In this document: positions 12,951 to 20,873 of the stretch, piece after piece
How positions within the stretch are numbered: the first letter of the stretch is position 1
Layout of the letters: every line of letters starts with the position of its first letter
Source of the DNA: SZAS-79 sp038329645
GTDB lineage: Bacteria > Pseudomonadota > Gammaproteobacteria > Burkholderiales > SG8-39
Direction of reading: 5' to 3'
Assembly: GCA_038329645.1 (NCBI GenBank)
Contig: JBBQNG010000036.1
Coordinates: 1-23,417, forward strand
DNA: 23,417 nt
The notes under the pieces: generated by a model
Databases searched by the model: none
What the model saw: the letters and a program-made list of their open reading frames with translations, nothing else
What the model was told of the DNA's origin: nothing
Translations under genes and position numbers: made by a program

Positions 12951-13912
12951 TGCGCCGGCTTGATCCCGGCCGCGCGCACCACCTTGCCCCAGCTCTCGAA
13001 GTCGGTCTTCATCATCGCCTGGATCTCGTCCGGGGTTCTTGCCGGGCCCGGCAGCCCGCCGATTTTCTCGATGCGTTCCTGCACTTCCGACGAGGCCAGC
13101 GCCTTGTTGATCTCGGAGTTGATGCGCGCGACCATGTCCTTTGGCGTCGCCGCGGGCACGTAAATACCGTACCAGGGCACCAGGCCCGCTTCGGGGTAGC
13201 CGGCCTCTGCGACCGTCGGGACGTCGGGCAACTGCTTCAGGCGTTGGGGGCTGAATGCGGCAAGCGCTTTAAGCCTCCCGCTCTTGACATGCGGGGCGGC
13301 CAGGCCGAGCGCGACGACTTTGAACTGCAGCTGGCCGTTGATGAGGTCCGGGATGGCCGGCGGCTGGCCTTTGTAGCCGATGTTGACGAGCTTGATGCCC
13401 GCGACCTGGAAAAACAGCTCCGAGGACAGGTGGTTCGACGAACCGGTACCTGGGTTGCCGAAATTGAGCTGGCCCGGACGGGCTTTTGCATAGGCCACGA
13501 ATTCCGCAAGCGTCGAAACGGGAAGCGTCGCGGGCACGACTGCGATGTTGAGGTTCCACACGGCCACCCCTACCCCCTGGAAGTCGCGCAAGGGTGTCCA
13601 CGAAAGGGTGCTGTAGATCGACGGATTGGAAAGGATCGCGGGGCCCGTCATGAGCCAGGTGTAGCCGTCGGCCGCGCTCTTTGCGACGGCTTCCGTGCCC
13701 AGGTTGCCGTCCGCCCCGGGGCGGCCTTCAACCAGGATCGGCTGGCCCCAGCCCGCCGCGATTTTTTCGGTGATTGCGCGCGCAAGGAGGTCGACGATCC
13801 CGCCCGAAGGGTAGGGAACGATCACGCGGACCGGTTTCGACGGATACGGTTGCGCAACTGCCGTGCCTGAGCAAAGCGCGAGCGCGAACATGATGCGTGC
13901 CAGAAAATGCAT
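12947..13912 (-). CDS. Tripartite tricarboxylate transporter receptor (Bug family), third copy
   Basis: This 321-residue periplasmic receptor has a signal peptide MHFLARIMFALALCSGTAVA followed by YPSKPVRVIVPYPSGGIVD. Other family blocks are GQPILVEGRPGADGNLG, SAADGYTWLMTGP and ARPGQLNFGNPGTGSSN. ATG 13912 is chosen over longer in-frame starts because it gives a canonical signal peptide and has AGGACGAGA just upstream. It is transcribed away from the acyl-CoA dehydrogenase gene and towards the second dioxygenase, with which it forms an operon. Sequence differences from the other two Bug copies are spread along the whole length, so the ligand probably differs. Partner TctAB proteins are absent from the window. 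Confidence 0.93.
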   Translation of the reverse strand: MHFLARIMFALALCSGTAVAQPYPSKPVRVIVPYPSGGIVDLLARAITEKIAAGWGQPILVEGRPGADGNLGTEAVAKSAADGYTWLMTGPAILSNPSIYSTLSWTPLRDFQGVGVAVWNLNIAVVPATLPVSTLAEFVAYAKARPGQLNFGNPGTGSSNHLSSELFFQVAGIKLVNIGYKGQPPAIPDLINGQLQFKVVALGLAAPHVKSGRLKALAAFSPQRLKQLPDVPTVAEAGYPEAGLVPWYGIYVPAATPKDMVARINSEINKALASSEVQERIEKIGGLPGPARTPDEIQAMMKTDFESWGKVVRAAGIKPAQ

Positions 13913-13933
13913 GTCTCGTCCTGTTTTTATCGT

Positions 13934-13950
13934 CAGCGGCTGTACCGCTG
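13934..13950. promoter_or_regulatory. 17-bp dyad CAGCGG-N5-CCGCTG in the Bug/acyl-CoA dehydrogenase divergent promoter
   Basis: A perfect 6-5-6 inverted repeat lies 21 bases before the Bug ATG (minus strand) and 62 bases before the acyl-CoA dehydrogenase ATG. The geometry equals that of the dyad at 10961-10977 but the sequence differs. It is placed to control the Bug/dioxygenase operon and perhaps the dehydrogenase. Confidence 0.35.
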
Positions 13951-14012
13951 CGATTGGATTCTTCCACAGATACCGTGCGCGCACTACCATTGAGCGCGAA
14001 CCGGGAGGAGCA

Positions 14013-15272
14013 ATGGATTTCGAACCGTCTGAAAATGCGCGCGCCTGGCGCGACCGGGTGCAGGTTTTCTTCGACAACGAAGTCGTGCCGCGCAATCGCG
14101 AATGGCATGAGCACGTGGTGACGCGGGGCGAGCCGGCGCCGTTCATGCGCGAGCTGCAGGCCAAAGCGCGCGAAGCGGGATTGTGGAACCTGGGACTGCC
14201 CGAGCTTGCGCCAGGCGAGCCCGGTACGCGCCTTTCCAACCTCGACTATGCGGGTTGCTGCGAGATCCTCGGGCGCCTCGCCTGGGCGCCGGAGGTTTTC
14301 AATTGCCAGGCGCCCGATGTGCCGAACATGATCACGCTGCAGAATTGCGCAAATGCGGAACAGAAAGAGCGCTGGCTTGCGCCGTTGCTCAACGCGCAAA
14401 CGCGCTCATGCTTTGCGATGACGGAGCCCGACATGGCCTCGTCGGACGCAACCAACATCGCGACGACGATCGAGCGCCAGGGCGGCGAGTACGTGATCAA
14501 CGGCCGCAAATGGTTTTCGACCGGGGCCGCGCACCCGCGCTGCACGCAGATCATGCTGATGGGCGTAACCGGCCAAGGCAAGGACGGCAAGGCGGACCGG
14601 ACGCGCAGGCACAGCGTGGTCATGGTGCCCATGGACGCGCCCGGCGTGCGGCTCGTGAGGGAGTTGCGCTGGATGGGCAGCCGCGACCACGTGGCGCCGA
14701 TCGGAGAAATCGATTTCCGCGACGTGCGCGTTCCCATCGAAAACCGCCTGGGCGAGGAGGGTGACGGGTTCAAGATCGCGCAAGTGCGCCTCGGTCCTGC
14801 GCGGGTGCATCACTGCATGCGGCAAATAGGGCTGGCCGGACTGATGATCGAGCTGATGCTGGCCCGGGCCGCGGAGCGCAAGGCCTTCCAGCGCACCATC
14901 ATCGAATACGACACCCTGCAGCGCTGGATCGCCGAGTCGCGCGTCGAGCTGGAGCAGGCGAAGCTGCTGACGCTCAAGTGCGCCTGGCTGCTCGACCGGC
15001 AAGGGCACCACGGCGCCTGGCGCGAAGTCTCGCTGGTGAAAGTGGCGGTCCCCAACATGTTGCAGCGGGTGGCCGACCGTGCGATCCAGGTCTTTGGGGC
15101 GATGGGCGGCACGGACGACGCGCCGATCCATTACGCACTTTCTTACGCCCGCCTCATGAGGATCGGCGACGGGCCGGACGAGGTTCACCTGCGCCAGGTT
15201 TTCAGGATGGAGACGCCGCCGGCCTGGACAATCGACGGGTCGCCTTACATCACCTATCCTATGCGCGGCTGA
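14013..15272 (+). CDS. Acyl-CoA dehydrogenase, ACAD10/11-like
   Basis: This 419-residue FAD flavoprotein oxidises an acyl-CoA at the alpha-beta bond and passes electrons to ETF. The FAD/substrate signature CFAMTEPDMASSDATNI starts at C133 and is followed by GGEYVINGRKWFSTGA; the C-terminal helices include QVFGAMGGTDDAPIHYALSY. The position of the MCAD catalytic Glu376 appears to be an aspartate, D386 in GDGPDEVH, as is usual in the ACAD10/11-like subfamily. The start has a strong GGGAGGAG ribosome binding site. It is divergent from the third Bug gene with 100 bases between them, and may belong to the same pathway, degrading an acyl chain released by the dioxygenases; this is inference. Confidence 0.92.
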   Translation: MDFEPSENARAWRDRVQVFFDNEVVPRNREWHEHVVTRGEPAPFMRELQAKAREAGLWNLGLPELAPGEPGTRLSNLDYAGCCEILGRLAWAPEVFNCQAPDVPNMITLQNCANAEQKERWLAPLLNAQTRSCFAMTEPDMASSDATNIATTIERQGGEYVINGRKWFSTGAAHPRCTQIMLMGVTGQGKDGKADRTRRHSVVMVPMDAPGVRLVRELRWMGSRDHVAPIGEIDFRDVRVPIENRLGEEGDGFKIAQVRLGPARVHHCMRQIGLAGLMIELMLARAAERKAFQRTIIEYDTLQRWIAESRVELEQAKLLTLKCAWLLDRQGHHGAWREVSLVKVAVPNMLQRVADRAIQVFGAMGGTDDAPIHYALSYARLMRIGDGPDEVHLRQVFRMETPPAWTIDGSPYITYPMRG

Positions 15273-15300
15273 GCCGGTTCGGCGCATTCGGGGAAAAGCA

Positions 15301-16293
15301 TTGGAGCAAGGCGCAAAGATTTTCGTCGCCGGACATCGCGGGCTGGTCGGCTCGGCGATCGTGCGCGCATTGCAGGCCGGCGGGTTCACGAACCTTGTCC
15401 TGCGTACCCGTGCGGAGCTCGATTTGCTCGACCTGCCTTCAGTACGCCGCTTCTTCGCACAAGAGAAGCCCGAATACGTATTCATCGCCGCCGCGCGCGT
15501 CGGCGGAATTGCCGCGAACAACACCTTTCCCGCCGAGTTCATCCATGAGAACACGCTGATCGCGGCCCACCTCGTCGACGAATCCTGGCGCAGCAGGGTC
15601 AGGCGCCTGCTGTACCTGGGATCCTCCTGCATCTACCCCCGCGACTGCCCCCAGCCGATCAAGGAGGAGTACATGCTGACCGGGCCGCTGGAGGCGACCA
15701 ACCGTGCGTACGCAGTGGCCAAGATAGCGGGCGTCGAAATGTGCTGGAGCTACAACCGCGAATACGGCACCCAGTTCCTGGCGGCGATGCCCACCAACCT
15801 TTACGGCCCCGGGGATCGCTATGACCTCCAGGGTTCGCACGTGATTCCCGCGCTGATCTGCAAATGCCACGAAGCGAAAGTCGCGCGCGCCGCTGAAGTC
15901 GGCATCTGGGGCACGGGTACGCCGCTACGTGAATTTCTGTATTCGGAGGATGCGGCCGATGCGTTCATCCATCTCATGAGCCTGCCGGACGCCGATTTCA
16001 AGCGCGCCTGCGGCGATGCCGATCGTGCGCCGCTCGTTAATGTCGGCAGCGGCTTGGAGTTGAGCATCAAGGAACTGGCCTTGAAAGTACGCGAGGCGGT
16101 GGGGTTCGAAGGGCGCCTCGAGTTCGACTCGAGCAAACCGGACGGGACGCCGCGGAAATTGCTTGACGTATCCCGCATCGCGTCGCTGGGATGGAAATCC
16201 AAAACGCCGCTCGAACAAGGATTGCGGCGCGCGTATGAGGATTACCTCGAGCGGTTTCCATCGCCGCATGCGCTCCAGACCGCACGGGGTTAA
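15301..16293 (+). CDS. fcl: GDP-L-fucose synthase (GDP-4-keto-6-deoxy-D-mannose epimerase/reductase)
   Basis: This 330-residue extended short-chain dehydrogenase converts GDP-4-keto-6-deoxymannose to GDP-L-fucose with NADPH, supplying fucose to surface polysaccharide. The nucleotide-binding motif is GHRGLVGSA (G11, G14, G17). The catalytic set is S108/S109 in YLGSSCIYPRDCPQPIKEE and Y137-X3-K141 in NRAYAVAKIAG; these blocks are diagnostic for Fcl/WcaG. The frame has no good ATG; TTG at 15301, preceded by GGGGAAAAG, is taken as start and puts the Rossmann motif at the usual place. It follows the acyl-CoA dehydrogenase by 28 bases although the pathways are unrelated. The partner gmd is not in the window. 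The stop overlaps the convergent Sel1 gene stop. Confidence 0.95.
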   Translation: MEQGAKIFVAGHRGLVGSAIVRALQAGGFTNLVLRTRAELDLLDLPSVRRFFAQEKPEYVFIAAARVGGIAANNTFPAEFIHENTLIAAHLVDESWRSRVRRLLYLGSSCIYPRDCPQPIKEEYMLTGPLEATNRAYAVAKIAGVEMCWSYNREYGTQFLAAMPTNLYGPGDRYDLQGSHVIPALICKCHEAKVARAAEVGIWGTGTPLREFLYSEDAADAFIHLMSLPDADFKRACGDADRAPLVNVGSGLELSIKELALKVREAVGFEGRLEFDSSKPDGTPRKLLDVSRIASLGWKSKTPLEQGLRRAYEDYLERFPSPHALQTARG

Positions 16294-17405
16294 CCGCCCG
16301 GCTGTGTGCCGAGCCAATCAAGAAGCTTTTGTGCCGGCTTGACTCCGCCCTTCAGTGCGGCTCTCAGCCAAAGGCGCGCTCTATCCGGATCGCGCGTTAC
16401 TCCCGTTCCGGTAGCGTAAAGTCGGCCGAGATTGAACTGCGCCGGGGCAAACCCCGCTTCTGCGGCCTGACGGTAGTAGTCCGCCGCCCTGGCCCCGTCC
16501 AAGCCCACGCCGCGCCCGGTTTCATACAGCTCGCCGAGGTTGTTCCTGGCCGAAAGGTCGCCGGCCTTTGCCGCTTCGAGGTAGAGCGCAAGGGCCCGCT
16601 GCGGATCGGCGCCGACGCCCGTCCCTTGCGCGTACATCCAGCCGAGCAGGCTTTTGGCCGAGGCGCGACCGGCGGAAGCGGCGGCCGATATGCGCGCGAA
16701 TGCGCATTTTGTGTCCTGCGGTGTGGCTTCCAGGCAATGTCGGCCGAGCTCCTCGCTCGCCTGCGCATGCCCCGATTCCGCGGCGGAGCGCAGCAAATCT
16801 TCGGCTCGCGCGGGATCCTTTTCCGCAACGCAGCCCGACAGCCGATACGCCGCGTCGAGGAAACCCTTGTCCCATGCCGAGGCGAACATCGGCCAGGCGA
16901 TCTCGCGATCGCGCTCGCCTAATATCCCGTGCAGGGCCATCACCCCCAGCGCAAAAAAGCCGCCGCCCGCCCCCTGGCGTCCAATCAGGCCCAGGCGCCA
17001 GCGGGTGTCCGGCAGTTTCTTTTCGATTATCCGCCGGAGCGCAGCCGCGTTTTCGGTGTCGCCCACCGACAACGCGCGTTCCAGGTCGCTCGTTACCACT
17101 ACCGCGAGCGCCGCCATCAGGGTCCTGGCACGCTCGTCGCGCGGCGATTTTGCGATGACGGTGCGCAGGTCGTCCGCCTCCTTGCCGGCCCATGCGATCC
17201 GGGCGGGGAAATCTTCCGGGGCGGGTGCCTCGGACAAATTGCCGGCGGTCGATGGGGCGGGCGCCGACTGCTCCTTCACCACCGGCTTTTTCGCCTTTTT
17301 CTTTTGGGCGGCATCCGCGGGCAAGGGCTGGAATGCGAGAACGACGCAAAGCAGTGCGCCCATCCAGAATCCTGCCGGCCGGAATCCGAGTTGTTCTTTC
17401 CTCAC
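16290..17405 (-). CDS. Exported Sel1-repeat protein
   Basis: This 371-residue protein has an N-terminal signal sequence (hydrophobic core about residues 15-29, ending PADAAQ) followed by a Lys/Pro-rich linker. An unassigned helical region covers about residues 60-180 and four to five Sel1-like repeats (about residues 185-365) complete it; good examples are SAKSLLGWMYAQGTGVG, SARNNLGELYETGRGVG and PAQFNLGRLYATGTGVT. Sel1 repeats are TPR-like helical pairs used for protein-protein contact, often in the envelope. The frame is open far upstream, but GTG 17405 is chosen because GGAGG lies four bases before it. It is divergent from a second Sel1 gene, with 87 bases between them, and its stop shares TTAA with the fcl stop. 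Confidence 0.85.
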   Translation of the reverse strand: MRKEQLGFRPAGFWMGALLCVVLAFQPLPADAAQKKKAKKPVVKEQSAPAPSTAGNLSEAPAPEDFPARIAWAGKEADDLRTVIAKSPRDERARTLMAALAVVVTSDLERALSVGDTENAAALRRIIEKKLPDTRWRLGLIGRQGAGGGFFALGVMALHGILGERDREIAWPMFASAWDKGFLDAAYRLSGCVAEKDPARAEDLLRSAAESGHAQASEELGRHCLEATPQDTKCAFARISAAASAGRASAKSLLGWMYAQGTGVGADPQRALALYLEAAKAGDLSARNNLGELYETGRGVGLDGARAADYYRQAAEAGFAPAQFNLGRLYATGTGVTRDPDRARLWLRAALKGGVKPAQKLLDWLGTQPGG

Positions 17406-17480
17406 GCTGCCTCCGTTGGGGAACCTTACTGCAAGTTTCAAGCGCGCGTCGAGCGATTCGGGAAGGCCTCCTTTTCTGCG

Positions 17481-17486
17481 TAGAAT
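17481..17486 (+). promoter_or_regulatory. Candidate -10 box of a leaderless promoter for the + strand Sel1 gene
   Basis: TAGAAT ends six bases before the ATG at 17493 and no ribosome binding site lies between. This is the same spacing as at 4456 and 5689. The -35 region is weak. Confidence 0.35.
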
Positions 17487-17492
17487 CGTTCG

Positions 17493-18902
17493 ATGACCCG
17501 TCTCCTTTGTTTGCTGTGGTTTGCGCTCGTCCCGGTTTATGGATTCGCATCGCCTGAAATCGATCGGCTTGCCGATCTGGCCTCGAAAGGGGATGCGACG
17601 GCGCTCGGCTCGCTGGTCGAGATCGCGCGCAGGAACAGGGACGCCGATGCCGAGTACGCGCTCGGGGTAATGGCCTATGAGGGGCGCGGCCTGGAAAAAA
17701 ACCCAGGCCAGGCTTTCCGCCTGGTCGAGCGCGCCTCTGCCAAGGGCCATGCCGACGCCAGCAACACGCTCGGGTTTTTTTACGAGCATGGCGTAGGTAC
17801 TTCGGTCGACCTGGCGCAGGCTCTGGCTTCGTATCGTCGCGGTGCGGAGGCCGGCAGCTCGCGCGCGCGAACGAACCTGGGCTGGTTTTATGAGAAGGGC
17901 GTTGGAGTGGCGAAGGATCCCGCAATCGCGGCTGACTGGTACAAGATGGCCGCCGAGCAGGGGCTGGCGGCTGCGCAGGCTAATTTGGCCCGTCTGTACG
18001 AATCGGGCAACGGGGTATCGGAAGATCCCATGATGGCGATAGAACTTTACAAAACTGCGCTCGCCAGCGGCTTGCCTTCGGCCGCCCTTGGCATGGGGCG
18101 CCTGCTCGAGGGCCGTGGAAAACTCGCGGAGGCAACCGACAGTTACGTGATTGCGGCCAAAGCGCAGGTGCCGGATTCGGATTGGGCCGTGGGCAGGCTC
18201 CTGGTGAGTCCGGCCAATCCCCGCCGCAATGTGGCGCAAGGCGTCGAGTGGCTCGATCGGGCTGCTACGGCAGGCAAACTCGAAGCGCTCATCGTGCTTG
18301 CAGGTCTATACGACAAAGGCGAAGGGGTGACACGCGATCCGACCCGGGCCGCGGAGTATTTCAGGCGGGCGGCGGTCCAGGGCGACGGGCCTGCGGCCCT
18401 CAGATATGGGCAGATCCTCGCCGCTGGCAATAGCACCGCCTCAGATTCGGATCCCTTGCCGTGGTTCCGGCGTGCGGCCGAGAAAGGACTCAGTGAGGCG
18501 CAGTTCCAGGTCGCCCGGTCCTTGGACAAACCGGGCAGCGACGTCGCCAATCAGAAGGAGGCGCTCGAGTGGCTTCGCAAAGCCGCCGCGCAAGATCACC
18601 TTCCGGCTGCGCTGCGCCTGGGCATCGCGCTCGAAACGGGCCGCGGGATCGCCCCAACGCCTGCCGAAGCGATCCCCTGGTTTCTGAAGGCCGCGGCCGC
18701 CAACGATCCGGAAGCGCTGTTTCGCCTCGGCAACCTGTACGACCGCGGGGTCGGCACCGCGGCGGACTTTGCGCGGGCGCGGGACTACTATTCGCGTGCC
18801 GCTGCGCTCGGGCATCCCGAAGCTTCCCGCACGGTGCAAAGGATGGTCGGCGCCCCGGTCCTCGAGCCGATGCCGAATGACCCTTTCAAAGGCATGCGTT
18901 GA
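17493..18902 (+). CDS. Long exported Sel1-repeat protein
   Basis: This 469-residue protein has a signal peptide (about residues 1-19, ending YGFAS) and then about eleven consecutive 36-residue Sel1 repeats that fill the rest. Well-kept copies include ADASNTLGFFYEHGVGTS, RARTNLGWFYEKGVGVA, AAQANLARLYESGNGVS and PEALFRLGNLYDRGVGT; copies five, six, eight and nine are degenerate. It would form a long superhelical scaffold in the periplasm. Proteins of this sort occur in alginate and other exopolysaccharide systems (AlgK-like) and in secretion or stress pathways. The next gene starts ten bases after the stop and encodes another TPR-like membrane protein, so the two are probably co-transcribed. 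The exact partner cannot be named from the sequence. Confidence 0.88.
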   Translation: MTRLLCLLWFALVPVYGFASPEIDRLADLASKGDATALGSLVEIARRNRDADAEYALGVMAYEGRGLEKNPGQAFRLVERASAKGHADASNTLGFFYEHGVGTSVDLAQALASYRRGAEAGSSRARTNLGWFYEKGVGVAKDPAIAADWYKMAAEQGLAAAQANLARLYESGNGVSEDPMMAIELYKTALASGLPSAALGMGRLLEGRGKLAEATDSYVIAAKAQVPDSDWAVGRLLVSPANPRRNVAQGVEWLDRAATAGKLEALIVLAGLYDKGEGVTRDPTRAAEYFRRAAVQGDGPAALRYGQILAAGNSTASDSDPLPWFRRAAEKGLSEAQFQVARSLDKPGSDVANQKEALEWLRKAAAQDHLPAALRLGIALETGRGIAPTPAEAIPWFLKAAAANDPEALFRLGNLYDRGVGTAADFARARDYYSRAAALGHPEASRTVQRMVGAPVLEPMPNDPFKGMR

Positions 18903-18912
18903 GACCTTCACG

Positions 18913-19572
18913 ATGATCAAACGCCTGGTCGCACCGTTCGCCCTCCTCGGATTGTCGGTTCTGGCAATCATTGCGCTCGCCCAGGGCTGGGCGGACATCC
19001 AGGCTTTCCAGGGCCGCGCGCTCATCAGGGCGTGGGACAAGGATCAAACGCTACTCGCAGCCGGCCAGTGGCAGGAGGCGCAGACCCGGCTCGGGTCTGC
19101 ACTTAGTTTGAGCTGGGGGGATCCGGGCGTCGCCGAGGATCTCGGCAGGCTGCACGAGCTGCGGTCCCGCGCCTTGTCCCCAGCGGAAAGCGCGGTGGAA
19201 CTCGGCCTGGCAATCGACTACCTTCGCCAGAGCGTACGCATCCGCCCGACGTCGCCCTATACGTGGGCCAACCTCGCATTCGTCAAGTCCAGGCTGGGAG
19301 CGATCGACGACGAGTTTTACCGTTCAATCCAGAATGCCGCCCTGCTGGGGCCCTGGGAGCCCGAGGTCCAGGTCCTCCTTGCCGATATCGGCTTCCGGTA
19401 CTGGAACCGCCTGCCAAAGCCGACACAGGAAATAGTTCACACCTCCATACGCCGGGGCCTCAAGCGCCAGGACGCCAAGCTGTTCGACCTCGCCGCCCGC
19501 TACGGGCGGATCGACGTGATGTGCGCCACGCCGGGCGTATCCCGGTCCAAGCGCGCTATCCGCTGTATTTGA
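18913..19572 (+). CDS. Membrane-anchored TPR-like protein, resembles VpsP of exopolysaccharide loci
   Basis: This 219-residue protein has one N-terminal membrane segment (about residues 5-25) and a helical, TPR-like body outside the cytoplasm. The body contains ALRIR-type helices such as AIDYLRQSVRIRPTSPYTWA and the block AALLGPWEPEVQVLLADIG. From memory this block is typical of the VpsP family found in betaproteobacterial exopolysaccharide clusters; I cannot verify that here. The C-terminus ends in a Cys-containing tail (VMCATPGVSRSKRAIRCI). It starts ten bases after the Sel1 gene without a clear ribosome binding site, so it may be coupled to it. Its role would be in polysaccharide assembly or chain-length control, by analogy only. 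Confidence 0.65.
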   Translation: MIKRLVAPFALLGLSVLAIIALAQGWADIQAFQGRALIRAWDKDQTLLAAGQWQEAQTRLGSALSLSWGDPGVAEDLGRLHELRSRALSPAESAVELGLAIDYLRQSVRIRPTSPYTWANLAFVKSRLGAIDDEFYRSIQNAALLGPWEPEVQVLLADIGFRYWNRLPKPTQEIVHTSIRRGLKRQDAKLFDLAARYGRIDVMCATPGVSRSKRAIRCI

Positions 19573-19591
19573 GCGTATGTCCTTTTAGGCA

Positions 19592-19619
19592 TTGATAATT
19601 TCGCCATTTCCCGTATCCT
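19592..19619 (+). promoter_or_regulatory. Sigma-70-like promoter of the FecR-domain gene
   Basis: TTGATA (19592-19597) and TATCCT (19614-19619) are separated by 16 bases in the otherwise featureless 79-base gap before the FecR gene. Five and four of six bases match the consensus. The start codon is at 19652 with a GGAG ribosome binding site. Confidence 0.45.
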
Positions 19620-19651
19620 GTGTGGGTTCCGGATCGAGGTGGAGAACCAAC

Positions 19652-20848
19652 ATGAGGGGAATGCTCGGCAGAATCGTCTTCGGACTGCTTCTGCTCGCGC
19701 CTTTGGCGGCGTTTTCCGCAGCCGGCTATATCCACGACCTGACCGGGAGCGCAACCATCGTCGACAATCCGAGGGCCGTGGCCAGGCCGCTCAAAGTGGG
19801 CGACATTGTCGATCCCGGCAACACGATCCGCACGGCGGAAAACAGCAGTGCCGTGGTCAAGTTCGAGGACGGCCAGGTCATGGTGTTGCGTGACAACACC
19901 GCATTCGCCGTTAACGAGTACGCCTACAACAAGCAGAAAATCAGCGAAAGCCGCGCCGCATTCAACCTGCTTGCCGGCGGGCTGCGATTCATCACCGGCG
20001 TCATTGGTTCGACCAACCGGAATTCCTATCGCCTGACCGCGGGCGTAATGACAATCGGCATCCGGGGCACCGACGGAGACGTTTCTTTCGACCCGGTGAC
20101 CCAGGCCGTCGTGGCTGCCGTGAATGCCGGTGTGGTCGTGCTGCAACACCCGCAGGGGGAGCGAATCATCCCCGCGAATTCATTCGTCACGGCTACTCGA
20201 ACGGGCATCCCCAGCCAGCCGAGGCCTACCTTGCAGGCGCCGCCGGCCGTCCGTGCGGCCGTGCGGCGGTCCCTTGCTCATTCGAATGTCCCGATCAATA
20301 CCCCGGTCGTGGTGCAGGCTTCCGCCGCCGCCGCGGTCGCGCAGGCCCAGGCGCGGCAGGCCGAAAATCGCGCCGAGCAGGCGAAGGCCCAGGCGGAGAA
20401 GGCTTCCGCGGCTGCCGCGGCTGCCGCGGCACAGCAGCAGCCCAATGCCCAGGCATTGGCAGCGCAGGCCGCTGCAGCGCAGGCCGCTGCGACTCAGGCC
20501 GTTGCCCAGGCGTCAGCAGCCGAACAGCGCGCCGAACAGACCCTGAGTACGGCGGTGACAGCCGCGCAAGCGGCATTCGCGCAAGCGATTTCAAATGGCG
20601 CGGTTTCGCCGCCGGCGCCGGCGCCGGCGCCGGCGCCTCTGCCGCCGGGCACGCAATCGCAGCCTTCGACCACGACTTCCGGTAACACTACAAACCTGAA
20701 CACGCTACCGGCTACGAGTGCGGGAACGACTACGACCGACACCACCCAATCGCAACCCGCGGCAGGAACGTCGTCCGGGACGACCTCAACGCCTACAGGC
20801 AGTGCGGGCAGCGGCGCGGGCGGCGGTGGCACCGCAAGCCCGAACTAG
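19652..20848 (+). CDS. FecR-domain protein with Ala-rich coiled coil
   Basis: This 398-residue secreted protein has a signal peptide (core about residues 7-22) and a FecR-type beta domain (about residues 27-150) with VGDIVDPGNTIRTAENSSAV, KFEDGQVMVLRDN and the TIGIRGTDGDV motif. A long Ala/Gln/Glu-rich predicted coiled coil (about 218-312), a Pro-Ala repeat and a Ser/Thr/Gly tail follow. In iron uptake FecR couples an outer-membrane receptor to an ECF sigma factor, but stand-alone FecR domains also occur in surface and polysaccharide proteins. No sigma factor or TonB receptor is near, so an iron role is not supported. ATG 19652 has GGAG eight bases upstream; an upstream in-frame TTG at 19592 lies in the promoter. 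A terminator follows. Confidence 0.85.
   Translation: MRGMLGRIVFGLLLLAPLAAFSAAGYIHDLTGSATIVDNPRAVARPLKVGDIVDPGNTIRTAENSSAVVKFEDGQVMVLRDNTAFAVNEYAYNKQKISESRAAFNLLAGGLRFITGVIGSTNRNSYRLTAGVMTIGIRGTDGDVSFDPVTQAVVAAVNAGVVVLQHPQGERIIPANSFVTATRTGIPSQPRPTLQAPPAVRAAVRRSLAHSNVPINTPVVVQASAAAAVAQAQARQAENRAEQAKAQAEKASAAAAAAAAQQQPNAQALAAQAAAAQAAATQAVAQASAAEQRAEQTLSTAVTAAQAAFAQAISNGAVSPPAPAPAPAPLPPGTQSQPSTTTSGNTTNLNTLPATSAGTTTTDTTQSQPAAGTSSGTTSTPTGSAGSGAGGGGTASPN
20611..20634 (+). repeat. Four perfect GCCGGC hexamers encoding a Pro-Ala run
   Basis: The tandem hexamer lies in the FecR-domain gene and encodes alternating Pro and Ala. As it is a multiple of three, copy-number change would alter linker length without breaking the frame. 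Confidence 0.7.
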
Positions 20849-20873
20849 TAGTTCAGTGAAAAAATCCCCTGGG

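Noticed and set aside
13913..14239. N-terminal extension of the third Bug gene
   Set aside because: The extension overlaps the acyl-CoA dehydrogenase start region and the signal peptide begins exactly at the ATG at 13912.
17406..18239. N-terminal extension of the minus-strand Sel1 gene over the divergent Sel1 gene
   Set aside because: It overlaps a real + strand gene, and the GTG at 17405 has a GGAGG site and gives a signal peptide.
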